Source of the DNA: Mycobacterium sp. IS-1590
GTDB taxonomy: Bacteria; Actinomycetota; Actinomycetes; Mycobacteriales; Mycobacteriaceae
Reading direction: 5' to 3'
Length of the DNA: 63,383 nucleotides
NCBI RefSeq assembly: GCF_001500025.1
Contig: NZ_LQIW01000019.1
Span: 1 to 63,383 of the forward strand
Within the stretch, counting starts at the first letter, position 1, and every line of letters begins with the position of its first letter. Below, piece by piece: positions 50,087-60,173 of this stretch. The notes beneath the pieces were generated by a model. That model saw nothing but the letters and a program-made list of their open reading frames with translations. It made no database searches and was not told where the DNA came from. The translations under genes were made by a program, and so were the position numbers.

Positions 50087-51466
50087 ATGGGCAGGACGCT
50101 GCAGGCCGATTACCTCGTGGTGGGTGCGGGCGCGATGGGGCTGGCCTTCACCGACACGCTGGTTCACGAGTCGGATGCGACGGTGGTGGTGGTCGACCGC
50201 AACGACCAGCCCGGCGGGCACTGGACGACGGCGTACCCGTTCGTGCGGCTACACCAGCCGTCGGCCTACTACGGGGTGAACTCCCGCGGGCTCGGCAGCG
50301 ATAGCGTCGACCAATTCGGTCTCAACGCAGGCTATTACGAGTTGGCCAGCGGTGCGGAGGTGTGCGCGTACTTCGATGCGGTGATGACCCAGCACCTGCT
50401 GCCGACCGGCAGGGTGACGTACCTGCCGATGAGCGAGTACCTCGGCGACGGGCGGGTGCGTACGTTCGGCGGCGAGGACATCGAGGTGACCGCACGGCGG
50501 GTGGTGACCACGCGGGTGGAGGTTGTCGTCCCGTCGATGCGGCGCCCGTCCTACACCGTCGCCGACGGCGTCCACGTCGTGCCGCCCAACAGCCTGCCGC
50601 GCCTTCCCGATCCGCGTGACCGCTATGTGGTTGTGGGAGCGGGGAAGACGGCGATGGACTCGTGCCTGTGGCTGCTGCGGCACGGCATCGCGCCGGAGCG
50701 CGTCACGTGGATCAAGCCCCGCGAATCGTGGGTGCTGGACCGGGCGGCCATCCAGCCCGGCCGGCAGTTCGCGAAAAACACGCTGCGGGATTTCGGCAAC
50801 CAGTTGGCCGCGGTACGCGAGGCGGAGTCGCTCCCCCATCTGTTCGGGCTGTTGGAGGACAAGGGCTGCCTGCAACGCATCGACCGGTCCGTCGAGCCGA
50901 CCATGTACCGGTGCGCGATCCTGTCGCAGGCCGAGCTGGCCGAGCTGCGCCGCATCACCGACGTCGTGCGGATGGGCCACGTCCAGGCGATCGAGCCGGG
51001 CCGCATCACGCTCGACGACGGCATTCGTGATGTCGACGGCTCGGTGCTCTACATCGACTGCAGCGCAGACGGTTTGGGCAAGGAGCCGGTCACGACCGTC
51101 TTCGACGGCGACCAGATCGCGCTGCAGACGGTGCGCACCTGCCAGCCGGCGTTCAGTGCGGCCGTCATCGCTCATGTCGAGACTGCCTACCCCGACGACG
51201 ACGCCCGCAATGCGTTGTGCCGGCCGGTCCCCTACCCGCACGTGCCGGTCGACTGGCTGCGGATGATGTTGATCTTCAACCAGAATCAACTGCAGTGGTT
51301 CTCCGACCCGGACATGATGGCGTGGGTCGACGCCGCGCGCCTCAACGCGTTGCACCATGTGACCGCCAACGTCAGCGAGCGCGCGCGCGAGCGGATCATC
51401 TCGATGCTCACCTCGGAGCTGCCGGCGATCAACGAGAAACTGGAAGCGCTGCTGGCGCAGGCCTGA
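50087..51466 (+). CDS. FAD/NAD(P)-binding flavoprotein monooxygenase-like
   Basis: The 459-residue protein has two Rossmann motifs: YLVVGAGAMGLAFTDTLVHE at the N terminus and YVVVGAGKTAMDSCLWLLRH near residue 185. The order is that of flavin-containing monooxygenases, but no BVMO or FMO fingerprint is seen, so the reaction is open. The ending MLTSELPAINEKLEALLAQ is helical. It is transcribed with the epoxide hydrolase and is convergent with the ABC genes, with a palindrome between. Confidence 0.82.
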   Translation: MGRTLQADYLVVGAGAMGLAFTDTLVHESDATVVVVDRNDQPGGHWTTAYPFVRLHQPSAYYGVNSRGLGSDSVDQFGLNAGYYELASGAEVCAYFDAVMTQHLLPTGRVTYLPMSEYLGDGRVRTFGGEDIEVTARRVVTTRVEVVVPSMRRPSYTVADGVHVVPPNSLPRLPDPRDRYVVVGAGKTAMDSCLWLLRHGIAPERVTWIKPRESWVLDRAAIQPGRQFAKNTLRDFGNQLAAVREAESLPHLFGLLEDKGCLQRIDRSVEPTMYRCAILSQAELAELRRITDVVRMGHVQAIEPGRITLDDGIRDVDGSVLYIDCSADGLGKEPVTTVFDGDQIALQTVRTCQPAFSAAVIAHVETAYPDDDARNALCRPVPYPHVPVDWLRMMLIFNQNQLQWFSDPDMMAWVDAARLNALHHVTANVSERARERIISMLTSELPAINEKLEALLAQA

Positions 51467-51469
51467 TCC

Positions 51470-51532
51470 CGCCGAAACTGAACTTGTGCGCGAAGTTTCG
51501 CGCCCGCCTCGCGGCTATCTTCAGTTTCGGCG
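51470..51532. repeat. Palindromic repeat, copy 3, between convergent genes
   Basis: CGCCGAAACTGA (51470-51481) and TCAGTTTCGGCG (51521-51532) pair perfectly. Inside lies a second perfect stem, GCGCGAA (51488-51494) with TTCGCGC (51497-51503). It begins three bases after the flavoprotein stop and ends six bases before the ABC gene stop on the other strand, so it is well placed as a bidirectional terminator. The outer arms share GCCGAAACTG with copies 1 and 2. Confidence 0.7.
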
Positions 51533-51538
51533 ACGTGA

Positions 51539-53383
51539 TCAGGCCAGCGACTCGACCCACGCGCGGTGCAGCGCGGCGTAGTGACCGTCGCCGCGAGCGA
51601 TCAGATCCGTTGGCGTGCCGTCCTCGACAATCCGGCCGTGTTCGAGCACCAGTACCCGGTCGGCGACCTGCACGGTGGACAACCGGTGCGCGATGACCAA
51701 CGCCGTGCGGTCGGCGAGCACGGTTTCGAGCGCACGCTGCACCATGCGCTCGCTGGGGATGTCCAGTGACGACGTGGCCTCGTCGAGGATCAGCACCGCG
51801 GGGTCGGCGAGGAACGCGCGCGCGAACGCGACGAGCTGCCGTTGCCCGGCCGAGAGCCGACCCCCGCGCTTGGCGACGTCGGTGTCGTATCCGTCAGGTA
51901 GCGCCGCGACGAAACGGTCGGCGCCCACGGCTTCGGCCGCGGCCGCCACCTCGGCATCGGTGGCGTCAGGTCGGCCGAACCGGATGTTGTCGGCGATGGT
52001 CCCGTCGAACATGAAGTTCTCCTGGGTGACCATCACCACGTGGCGGCGCAGTTCGCTTTGCGAAAGCTCGCGCAGATCAACGCCGTCCAGCGTGACCGAC
52101 CCGGACGTCGGATCGTAGAACCGCGCGATGAGCTTGGCGATCGTGGTCTTGCCCGCCCCGGTGGTGCCGACCAGCGCGACGGTCTGGCCGGCGGGCACCT
52201 CGAGCACCAGTCCGGGCAGCACCGGGCGATCGGCGACGTACTGGAATCGCACGTCATGGAAGGCGATTTCGCCGCGCACATCGGTCAGCGTCACCGGGTG
52301 CTCCGGGTCCTTGATGCCCGGCCGCTGGGCGAGCACGCCCGCCAGTTTCTCCAGCGCTGAGGCCGCCGACTGGAACGTGTTGAAGAACTGCGAGATCTCC
52401 TGCATCGGTTCGAAGAACATGCGCAGGTAGAGCAGGAAGGCCGTCAGCGTGCCGATCGTCATCTGACCGTTGAGAACTCGGTAGCCGCCGTAGAGTAGCA
52501 CCACACCGGTGGTGAGGTTGCCGACGAGCTTGACGCCCGGCATAAAGATGGCGAGCAGCTGGAAGGTGCGCTCGTTGTCGGCCTTGTAGCGATCGGCGAT
52601 GTCTTCGAATATCTGCTGATTGCGCGGTTCCCGGCGATAGGCCTGCACGGCCTTGATGCCGGTCATCGTCTCGACGAACTGCACGATCACCAACGCGGCG
52701 CTCTCGCGCACCCGGCGATACGTTCTCGCCGACTCGTTGCGGAACCACCACACGAGCCCGATCAACAGCGGGAAGGCGCCCAGGCACATCAACCCGAGCC
52801 GCCAGTCGAGCACGACGAGCAGGATCGCCGTGCCGAACAGCGTGAGCACCGCGGTGACCAGGCTGTCGAAGCCGGTCTCGAGCATGTCCTGGATGGCTTC
52901 GACATCGTTGGTGGAGCGGCTCACCACCCGACCCGAGGTGTACCGGTCGTGGAAGGCGATGTCCAGGCGCTGGAAGTGCCGAAACACCCTGCGGCGCAGC
53001 TCCAGAAGCACTTTCTGGCCGATGCGCCCGGAGCGGCGGAGGAAGAACATCCGGCTGGTGGCCTGGACCGCGACGACGAGGGCGAGGGCGCCGACGATCA
53101 TCAGCAGCGTGTGGGCCGTACCGCCCTGAACGATCGGCGGGATGCCCCGGTCGATGCCGCGCTGCACGAGGATCGGAACCGACAGGCGTGCCGCGTTCTC
53201 CACGACCACGACGAGGGCGAGCAGTGCAACGGTGAATCGGTAGGGCCGCAGCAGGTCGCCGAGAAGTGAGCGCGCCTCGCGGCGGCGGTCGAGGGTCTCG
53301 TCGATCGGGAGGTCGTCGTGTTGTTCTTCGAACTTGCCGCGCCATTCTGGTGTCGCGGTATCCGGGGTATCGGTCGCGGTCAT
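51539..53383 (-). CDS. ABC exporter half, catalytic NBD (Rv1273c-like)
   Basis: The 614-residue fused membrane/ATPase half-transporter has six membrane helices in residues about 45-330. The NBD has Walker [13 protein letters not shown], signature LSAGQRQLV (Ala for the second Gly) and Walker [12 protein letters not shown] with the catalytic Glu. It overlaps the upstream half-transporter by ATGA, like M. tuberculosis Rv1273c with Rv1272c. Together they should form a heterodimeric lipid or drug exporter. This subunit supplies the functional Walker B. Confidence 0.92.
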   Translation of the reverse strand: MTATDTPDTATPEWRGKFEEQHDDLPIDETLDRRREARSLLGDLLRPYRFTVALLALVVVVENAARLSVPILVQRGIDRGIPPIVQGGTAHTLLMIVGALALVVAVQATSRMFFLRRSGRIGQKVLLELRRRVFRHFQRLDIAFHDRYTSGRVVSRSTNDVEAIQDMLETGFDSLVTAVLTLFGTAILLVVLDWRLGLMCLGAFPLLIGLVWWFRNESARTYRRVRESAALVIVQFVETMTGIKAVQAYRREPRNQQIFEDIADRYKADNERTFQLLAIFMPGVKLVGNLTTGVVLLYGGYRVLNGQMTIGTLTAFLLYLRMFFEPMQEISQFFNTFQSAASALEKLAGVLAQRPGIKDPEHPVTLTDVRGEIAFHDVRFQYVADRPVLPGLVLEVPAGQTVALVGTTGAGKTTIAKLIARFYDPTSGSVTLDGVDLRELSQSELRRHVVMVTQENFMFDGTIADNIRFGRPDATDAEVAAAAEAVGADRFVAALPDGYDTDVAKRGGRLSAGQRQLVAFARAFLADPAVLILDEATSSLDIPSERMVQRALETVLADRTALVIAHRLSTVQVADRVLVLEHGRIVEDGTPTDLIARGDGHYAALHRAWVESLA

Positions 53384-55305
53384 CGGCGTTCGGCCTCCGG
53401 GGCGGCGAAGCGTCGCTGTGCGGGGTCGCGGTGCAGCGCCTCTTGCTCCTCGACGGCGTGCTCGAGGCGGCTGCGGTCCCGATCGTCCTCCCACGCGCAC
53501 GCGCGCTCGGTGCCGTCGTCGAGTTCGTCATCGGCGGCCAACAGGTATCGGTACTGCGGCACTTCGGCGAGCAGTTCGGTGTGGGTGCCGACGTGGGTGA
53601 TGGTGCCGTCCTCCAGCAGGGCCACCTTGTCGGCAAGCAGCACGGTCGATGCTCGGTGCGCCACAACGATTCCCGTGACGGAGTGCAGCACCCGACGGAG
53701 GGCCTCCTCGACGATCGCTTCGGTGTGCACGTCCAGCGCCGACAGCGTGTCGTCGAGCACGAGAACCTTCGGCGCCGCCAGGATCGCCCGGGCCAGCGAC
53801 AACCGCTGCCGTTGCCCACCGGAAAGGCTCATGCCCTGCTCGCCGATGCGGGTGTCGAGGCCGAACGGTAGCTCGTAGACGAAGTGGGCGGCAGCGACGT
53901 CAATCGCCTCGGCCAGGTCGTCATCGGAAGCCTCCGGCCGGCCCAGCCTCAGGTTCTCGGCGACCGACATGGAGAACAGCGTCGGGTCCTCGAAGGCCGT
54001 GGCCACCGTTTCGCGCAGCGCGGACAGGGTGAGCTCGCGGATGTCGCGGCCGTCGATGCGGATGGATCCTTCGGTGACGTCGTACAAACGAGACAGCAGC
54101 GCGGCCAGCACCGACTTCCCCGAGCCCGTCGACCCGACCAGCGCGAGCGTCTCGCCCGGTTCGACGGTGACGGTGACGTGGCGCAGCGCAAAATCGTCCG
54201 AGTCGGGAAATCGGAATCCGACCTCGACGAGTTCCAGGCGGCCGCCGCTCGGCGGTTCATCGACGGGACCGTCGACGATATCGATTGGCGTATCGAAGAT
54301 CTCGGTGATCCGGTTCGCGGCGGTGAACGACTCCTGCGTCATCGACAGCAGGAAGCCCAGGGAGGCGATCGGCCAGACCAGGGACAGCATCATCGTGATG
54401 AACGCGACGAGGGTGCCCAGGGTGACGTGGCCTTCGCCGGCGGCGTAGGCGCCGAAGCCGAGCACCACGATCAGGGTCAGGTTCGGGATGACTTCGAGCA
54501 GCGTCCAAAACTTCGCCGAAACCGACACGCGATCGATCTGCGTTTCGTAGAGCTCGGTGAGTTGTTCGTCGAACCGGTCGTAGACGTAGTCCTCACGACC
54601 GAAGGATTTCACCACCCGCAGCCCGAGCGCGGACTCCTCGACGTGGGTGGCGACGTGGCCCGCCTGATCCTGCGCCAGCCGCGACAACCGGGTGTACTCC
54701 TGTTGGAAATGCAGGACGGTCAGTGTGATCGGCACGATCGACACCAGCACGACCACGCCCAGCGGCCAGTACATCGTCAGCAGGATGGCCGTCACGACGG
54801 TGATCTGCAGACCGTTCAGCAGGAGGAAGAGCAAGCCGAAGGACATGAAGCGACGAATCGTGCTGAGGTCGTTCATGATTCGTGACAGCAGCTGGCCGGA
54901 CTGCCAGCGTCCGTGGAAGTTCATCGGCAGTACCTGCAGCCGGGCGTAGAGGTCCTTGCGGATGTCGGCTTCGACGCCCATGGTGGCGCGGGCCGCCAGC
55001 CAGCGGCGGATGAACCACAGCACCGCTTCGGTGATGCCGACGCCCATCGCGGCGGTGCCGAGCAGCCACAGTCCCTGCTGGTCCTGGTGGCGCACCGGAC
55101 CGTCGATGACGGCCTTGGTCATCAGTGGGATCGACACGGTGGCGGCGAGGCTGGCGATGGCGACGGTGACCATCGCGATCCAGCGCGCTCGGTACGGCAT
55201 CAGGTACGGCAGCATCCGCCACAGGTCCGAGCTCGCGCGTCGGCGTTGCGGTGGCGGGGCGATGGCCGGCGCTGAGCGCAGGGCCTGGACTTCGGGGGCG
55301 ACCAC
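53380..55305 (-). CDS. ABC exporter half, degenerate NBD (Rv1272c-like)
   Basis: The 641-residue half-transporter has six membrane helices in residues about 40-330. Its NBD has Walker A GSTGSGKSVLA, signature LSGGQRQRL and Walker B LVLDDTLSALD: the catalytic Glu is replaced by Asp. That pattern marks the non-catalytic partner of heterodimeric exporters (TM287/288 and BmrCD type). Its intact LSGGQ completes the active site of the partner. An acidic C-terminal tail of about 50 residues follows. The start is GTG 55305. Confidence 0.92.
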   Translation of the reverse strand: MVAPEVQALRSAPAIAPPPQRRRASSDLWRMLPYLMPYRARWIAMVTVAIASLAATVSIPLMTKAVIDGPVRHQDQQGLWLLGTAAMGVGITEAVLWFIRRWLAARATMGVEADIRKDLYARLQVLPMNFHGRWQSGQLLSRIMNDLSTIRRFMSFGLLFLLLNGLQITVVTAILLTMYWPLGVVVLVSIVPITLTVLHFQQEYTRLSRLAQDQAGHVATHVEESALGLRVVKSFGREDYVYDRFDEQLTELYETQIDRVSVSAKFWTLLEVIPNLTLIVVLGFGAYAAGEGHVTLGTLVAFITMMLSLVWPIASLGFLLSMTQESFTAANRITEIFDTPIDIVDGPVDEPPSGGRLELVEVGFRFPDSDDFALRHVTVTVEPGETLALVGSTGSGKSVLAALLSRLYDVTEGSIRIDGRDIRELTLSALRETVATAFEDPTLFSMSVAENLRLGRPEASDDDLAEAIDVAAAHFVYELPFGLDTRIGEQGMSLSGGQRQRLSLARAILAAPKVLVLDDTLSALDVHTEAIVEEALRRVLHSVTGIVVAHRASTVLLADKVALLEDGTITHVGTHTELLAEVPQYRYLLAADDELDDGTERACAWEDDRDRSRLEHAVEEQEALHRDPAQRRFAAPEAERR

Positions 55306-55346
55306 TTAGGCCATCTTCCCATGCGGGGCAAACGGATAACGGCCGA

Positions 55347-57227
55347 TCACGCGGCCGCCGTTTCCTGGGCTCCGAACTGGGTTTCGTACAACTCGGCGTA
55401 GCGGCCCCGGTTGGCGAGCAGTTCGAAGTGCGTGCCCCGCTCGACGATGCGGCCGTCCTCGACGACCAGGATGAGATCGGCGGCACGGACGGTGGACAAC
55501 CGGTGCGCGATCACGATGGACGTCCGACCGGCGAGCGCCTCGGTGAGCGCCTGCTGAACGGCAGCCTCCGATTCGGAGTCCAGCGAGGCGGTGGCCTCGT
55601 CGAGCACGACGACCCGCGATCGGCCCAGCAGCAGGCGCGCGATCGTCAGCCGCTGGCGCTGCCCGCCGGACAGGCGATATCCCCGCTCGCCGACCACGGT
55701 GTCGAGACCGTCGGGCATCTCGGCGACCACGTCGGCCAGCCGGGCGCGGTCGAGTGCCTCCCACAGTTCGTCATCGGTGGCGTCGGACGCCGCCAGCGTG
55801 AGGTTGGCCCGGATCGACTCGTGGAACAGGTGCCCGTCCTGGGTGACCACGCCGACCGTCTCCTTGAGCGACGCGAAGGACACGTCGCGGAGGTCGACGC
55901 CGTTGACCGTCACCGCACCGGAGTCGACGTCGTAGAGCCGGGCGAGAAGCGAGGCGATCGTCGACTTGCCTGCTCCGGACGAGCCCACCAGCGCGACCAT
56001 CTGACCCGGCCGCGCCGTGAACGAGATGCCGTGCAGCACTTCATCTCCGCCGCGGATGTCGAGCTCGGCGACCTCCTCCAGCGAGGCCAGCGACACCTTG
56101 TCCGCCGAAGGGTAGGAGAAGCGCACGTTGTCGAACTGCACCGCCACCGGGCCGACGGGCACGGGGACGGCGTCCGCCTTCTCGGCGATGAGCGGTTCGA
56201 GGTCGAGCACCTCGAAGACCCGCTCGAAGGACACCAGGGCGCTGGCGATCTCGACGTGCGCGTTGGCCAGTGCGGTCAGCGGAGCATAGAGCCGGGTCAG
56301 CAACAGTGCCAACGACACGATCGCGCCGGCCTGCAGGTGGCCGCCGATCGCGAGGGCACCGCCGAGCCCGTAGACCAGCGCGAGCGCAAGGGCGGACATG
56401 AACGTCAACGAGTTCATGAAGACCGACTGCAGCATCGCGGTTTTCACGCCGATGTCGCGGACGCGGCCGGCGCGCACGGCGAACTCGCGAGATTCTGTCG
56501 CGGGATTGCCGAACAGCTTGACCAGCGTCGCGCCCGGCGCCGAGAACCGTTCGGTCATCTGGGTGTTCATGGTCGCGTTGTGGGCGGCGGCCTCGCGCGA
56601 CAGCCGGGCCATGGTGCGGCCGATCCGGCGAGCCGGAACGATGAACAGCGGCACGAGCACGAGCGAGAGCAGGGTGACCTGCCAGGAGATCGACAGCATC
56701 ACCACCAACGTCAGCGTGAGCGTCACGAGGTTGGACACCACACCCGACAGCGTGTCGGAGAAGGCCCGCTGCGCGCCCATCACGTCGTTGCCGAGCCGGC
56801 TGACCAGTGCGCCGGTTCGGGTGCGGGTGAAGAAGGCGACCGGCATCCGTTGCACGTGGTCGAACACCGCGGTGCGCAGGTCGAGAATCAGACCTTCGCC
56901 GATCGTCGATGAGAGCCACCTCGTCACGAGGGAGGCGCCGGTCTCGGCGACGGCCACCGCCGCGATGATGACCGCCAGGACGAGCACCATGCGGGATGAA
57001 CCCGCTGTGATCGCGTCGACGACCTTGCCCGCCAGCACGGGGGTGGCGACGCCGAGGAGTGCCGCGACGACGCTGACAGCGACGAACGCGCGCAGCCGAG
57101 GATGGTGGCGCCCGGCGAAGCGCCAGATGCGACGCAGTAACGCCGCGTTCAGCAGCGACCGCAGGTCACCGCCGCGGGCATGCGACTGCCGGTAGAGCGC
57201 CTGCCGCGCGACCGTTTCCATGCTCAT
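55347..57227 (-). CDS. ABC exporter half-transporter, third in cluster
   Basis: The protein has about 626 residues from ATG 57227 (MSMETVARQALYRQSHARGG). Six membrane helices span residues about 45-340; the NBD has Walker A GSSGAGKST, signature LSGGQRQRL and Walker B VVVLDEATASLD, so it can hydrolyse ATP as a homodimer. A 15-residue insertion, SLASLEEVAELDIRGGDEVL, precedes the NBD's second strand. It lies 41 bases upstream of the heterodimer genes on the same strand and may be co-transcribed. Substrate unknown. Confidence 0.88.
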   Translation of the reverse strand: MSMETVARQALYRQSHARGGDLRSLLNAALLRRIWRFAGRHHPRLRAFVAVSVVAALLGVATPVLAGKVVDAITAGSSRMVLVLAVIIAAVAVAETGASLVTRWLSSTIGEGLILDLRTAVFDHVQRMPVAFFTRTRTGALVSRLGNDVMGAQRAFSDTLSGVVSNLVTLTLTLVVMLSISWQVTLLSLVLVPLFIVPARRIGRTMARLSREAAAHNATMNTQMTERFSAPGATLVKLFGNPATESREFAVRAGRVRDIGVKTAMLQSVFMNSLTFMSALALALVYGLGGALAIGGHLQAGAIVSLALLLTRLYAPLTALANAHVEIASALVSFERVFEVLDLEPLIAEKADAVPVPVGPVAVQFDNVRFSYPSADKVSLASLEEVAELDIRGGDEVLHGISFTARPGQMVALVGSSGAGKSTIASLLARLYDVDSGAVTVNGVDLRDVSFASLKETVGVVTQDGHLFHESIRANLTLAASDATDDELWEALDRARLADVVAEMPDGLDTVVGERGYRLSGGQRQRLTIARLLLGRSRVVVLDEATASLDSESEAAVQQALTEALAGRTSIVIAHRLSTVRAADLILVVEDGRIVERGTHFELLANRGRYAELYETQFGAQETAAA

Positions 57228-57233
57228 GAAATC

Positions 57234-57264
57234 ACCGTAGAACCTCAACAATAGATGAGGTCAA
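57234..57264 (-). promoter_or_regulatory. Promoter with inverted repeat for ABC gene
   Basis: On the minus strand TTGACC (57259-57264) and TACGGT (57234-57239) are 19 bases apart and the ATG follows six bases later, so the transcript is probably leaderless. Between them, ACCTCA (57255-57260) and TGAGGT (57242-57247) form an inverted repeat that could hold a repressor. Confidence 0.45.
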
Positions 57265-57322
57265 CGGCTTCCCGCGGCCGCTGACCAGGGCACATAGGGG
57301 GTACCCAGGTTCGGCGACTCGC

Positions 57323-59260
57323 TTACACGGTGCGGGCGAGCCGTTCGGCGATGAGCCCGGCGAACTTGGCCGGATCGTCGGGCAGGTCGCCCTCGGCCAG
57401 AAGAGCCGTGCCGTAGAGCAGTTCGGCGGTATCGGTCAGTGCCGCCTCGTCTCCGCGGTCCTTGTGCGCCTGCCGGAGGCCAACGACGAGCGGATGCTTG
57501 GGGTTGAGTTCGAGGATCCGCTTGCTGACCGGCACCGTCTGGCCGGAGGCCCGGTACATGCGGGCGAGTGCGGGTGTGATGCCGAAGGTGGGGGTGATCA
57601 GGCACGCCGGGGAGTCGGTCAGGCGGGTGGAGAGCCGGACCTCGGAGACGTGCTCGTTCAGGGTCTCCTTCAACCAGTCGAGTAGTTCGGCGAATTCTTT
57701 CTGTTGTTCCTCGCGCTCGGCCTCGCTCTTCTCCTCGTCCGAGTCGAGGTCCACCTCGCCGCGTGCGACCGACTGCAACGGCTTACCGTCGAAGTCGGGC
57801 ACCGAGCCAACCCAGACTTCGTCCACCGGGTCGGTGAGCAGCAGCACCTCGTAGCCCTTGGCTTTGAACGCCTCCAGATGGGGTGACTTGAGGAGTTGCT
57901 CGCGGGACTGTCCGGTGGCGTAGAAGATCTGCTCCTGACCGTCCTTCATCCGCTCGACATATTGCGCGAGCGTGGTGGGTTCGTCGTCGCTGTGGGTGGA
58001 GGCGAACGACGAGATCCGCAGCAGGGTTTCGCGGTTGTCGAAATCCGACATCAGACCCTCTTTGACGACGGACCCGAAGTGGGTCCAGAAGGTGCGATAG
58101 TCGTCGGGCCGCTCGGACTGCATCTCCTGGATCGTCGAAAGGACCTTCTTGGTCAGCCGGCGGCGGATCGCGGTGACTTGGCGGTCCTGCTGCAGGATTT
58201 CGCGAGAAACGTTGAGCGACATGTCCTGTGCGTCGACGACACCCTTGACGAAGCGCAGGTAAATCGGCATCAGGTCTTCGCAGTCGCCCATGATGAAGAC
58301 GCGCCGGACGTAGAGCTGGATACCGACCTTGGCGTCGCGGGTGAACAGGTCGAACGGCGCTTGCGACGGGATGAACAGCAGCGCCTGGTACTCAAAGGTG
58401 CCTTCGGCCTTCATCGCGATCACCTCGAGAGGGTCGTCCCAGGCGTGTGCGATGTGCTTGTAGAACTCCTTGTATTCCTCCTCGGACACCTCGTCCTTGG
58501 ACTTGGCCCACAGCGCCTTCATCGAGTTGAGGGTCTGCGTCTCGACGGTGACGGTCTCCTGACCAGTTTCGGAGCCGCCCTCTTCTCTCGGCGGGGTGCG
58601 GCGCTCGACGTCCATCCGGATGGGCCAGGCGATGAAGTCGGAGTACTTCTTGACCAGTTCCCGGATCTTCCACTCCGAGGTGTAATCGTGCAGCTGGTCC
58701 TCGGCGTCCTCGGGCTTGAGGTGCAGGGTGACCGAGGTGCCTTGGGGCGCGTTCTCGACGGTTTCGATGGTGTAGGTGGCCTCACCGCTGGAGACCCACC
58801 GGGTGGCCTGGCTCTCGCCGGCCTTGCGGGTGAGCAGCTCGACCTTGTCGGCGACCATGAACGTCGAGTAGAAACCGATCCCGAACTGGCCGATCAGTTC
58901 CTCGGCGGCGGCCGCGTTCTTGGCCTCGCGCAACTGCTGGCGGAGTTGGCCGGTGCCCGACTTGGCGAGCGTGCCGATGAGTTCGACGACCTCGTCGTGA
59001 GTCATGCCAATGCCGTTGTCGCGGACGGTCAGGGTGCGTGCCTCTTTGTCCGGGACGATCTCGATGTGCAGATCGGCGGTGTCGACGTCCAGGTCCTTGT
59101 TGCGCAGCGCCTCCAGCCGCAGCTTGTCGAGGGCGTCGGAGGAATTCGAGATCAACTCACGCAGGAACGAGTCCTTGTTGGAGTACACCGAGTGGATCAG
59201 CAATTCCAGGAGTTGGCGGGCCTCCGCCTGAAACTCCAACTCCTCGACTCGTACAGTCAT
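57323..59260 (-). CDS. htpG: Chaperone protein HtpG (Hsp90)
   Basis: The 645-residue Hsp90 has an N-terminal GHKL ATPase with ELISNSSDALDKLR, RDNGIGMTHDEV and GQFGIGFYSTFMV. The middle domain includes the catalytic Arg region and YVRRVFIMGDCEDLMP; the C-terminal dimer domain ends GLIAERLARTV. It folds and protects client proteins under stress. ATG 59260 follows GGAGG at good spacing. It is monocistronic, divergent from the methyltransferase gene. No CIRCE or HAIR box was seen upstream. Confidence 0.95.
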   Translation of the reverse strand: MTVRVEELEFQAEARQLLELLIHSVYSNKDSFLRELISNSSDALDKLRLEALRNKDLDVDTADLHIEIVPDKEARTLTVRDNGIGMTHDEVVELIGTLAKSGTGQLRQQLREAKNAAAAEELIGQFGIGFYSTFMVADKVELLTRKAGESQATRWVSSGEATYTIETVENAPQGTSVTLHLKPEDAEDQLHDYTSEWKIRELVKKYSDFIAWPIRMDVERRTPPREEGGSETGQETVTVETQTLNSMKALWAKSKDEVSEEEYKEFYKHIAHAWDDPLEVIAMKAEGTFEYQALLFIPSQAPFDLFTRDAKVGIQLYVRRVFIMGDCEDLMPIYLRFVKGVVDAQDMSLNVSREILQQDRQVTAIRRRLTKKVLSTIQEMQSERPDDYRTFWTHFGSVVKEGLMSDFDNRETLLRISSFASTHSDDEPTTLAQYVERMKDGQEQIFYATGQSREQLLKSPHLEAFKAKGYEVLLLTDPVDEVWVGSVPDFDGKPLQSVARGEVDLDSDEEKSEAEREEQQKEFAELLDWLKETLNEHVSEVRLSTRLTDSPACLITPTFGITPALARMYRASGQTVPVSKRILELNPKHPLVVGLRQAHKDRGDEAALTDTAELLYGTALLAEGDLPDDPAKFAGLIAERLARTV

Positions 59261-59477
59261 ACGCCTCCAATCGACACAAGGAATCTTCGGTCCAATACCA
59301 GCAGATGATAACGAGCGGGTGATGACCAGCGCTCGGGCGATCGGTTCCACGTGTGACGTAGCGGCTGTCCGACGCGCGACCCGTTCGCGCATCTGGATGC
59401 TCTGGCGGGCGGTACTTTACAAACGTGCGCCGTGGGCCGACCGGTCGCCGGCAGCCGACGGACCAGAAGGGGAATCG

Positions 59478-60152
59478 TTGAAGACCACTCCCAAGATGTT
59501 GGCATTCGGCTTAGTCGAACCTGTCACGTTCGGACTGATCCTGTTTCTGGCGGCAGGCACCTTCAAGTACTGGCAGGCGTGGGTTTTCCTCGTTTCGTTC
59601 TCCCTTTCGGGCTGGCTTCCCGGCCTATACCTGATGCGAACGAATCCGGTCGCGCTCGAGCGTCGGATGCGTGGGGGTCCATCGGCAGAATCGCGCAGGA
59701 CCCAGAAGTTCGTCATGGCCGGATCGTGGTTGACTCTCGCGTCGATGTTGGCAGTCAGCGCACTCGACCATCGCTTTGCCTGGTCCTCGGTGCCCACGTC
59801 GATCTGCATATTGGGCATCGTTCTGGTAGCCGTCGGCGTCACGGTGATGATGCTGGTGGTCATCCAGAACAGCCATGCGGCTGCGACCGTTCGCGTCGAG
59901 GAAGGCCAGACCGTCATCTCGACAGGTCTTTACGGGATGGTGCGGCACCCCATGTACACCGGCAACGTGATCCTCATGGTCGGCATACCGCTGGCGCTGG
60001 GCTCCTACGTCGGGCTCGTCTTCGTCGTAGTCGGCGTGGCCATCCTCACCTTCCGGATCCGCGACGAGGAGCACATGCTGAGGGCGGAGCTGGACGGATA
60101 TCGCGAGTACACCGAGAAGGTTCGCCACCGCCTGGTGCCGTACGTATGGTGA
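59478..60152 (+). CDS. Isoprenylcysteine carboxyl methyltransferase-like membrane enzyme
   Basis: The membrane protein has about 224 residues and roughly five helices (about 8-28, 32-50, 80-98, 110-132 and 175-195). The ICMT/PEMT signature is clear at the end: YGMVRHPMYTGN followed by RDEEHMLRAELDGYREY and RHRLVPYVW. It uses S-adenosylmethionine to methylate a carboxyl group or amine of a membrane-bound substrate. The start is TTG 59478, since AGAAGGGGA lies five bases upstream; the ATG at 59496 is an alternative. Convergent with the NRPS, it could act on that product, but this is only adjacency. Confidence 0.83.
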   Translation: MKTTPKMLAFGLVEPVTFGLILFLAAGTFKYWQAWVFLVSFSLSGWLPGLYLMRTNPVALERRMRGGPSAESRRTQKFVMAGSWLTLASMLAVSALDHRFAWSSVPTSICILGIVLVAVGVTVMMLVVIQNSHAAATVRVEEGQTVISTGLYGMVRHPMYTGNVILMVGIPLALGSYVGLVFVVVGVAILTFRIRDEEHMLRAELDGYREYTEKVRHRLVPYVW

Positions 60153-60173
60153 CGGTCCCGTGGGCGCCCGCGT

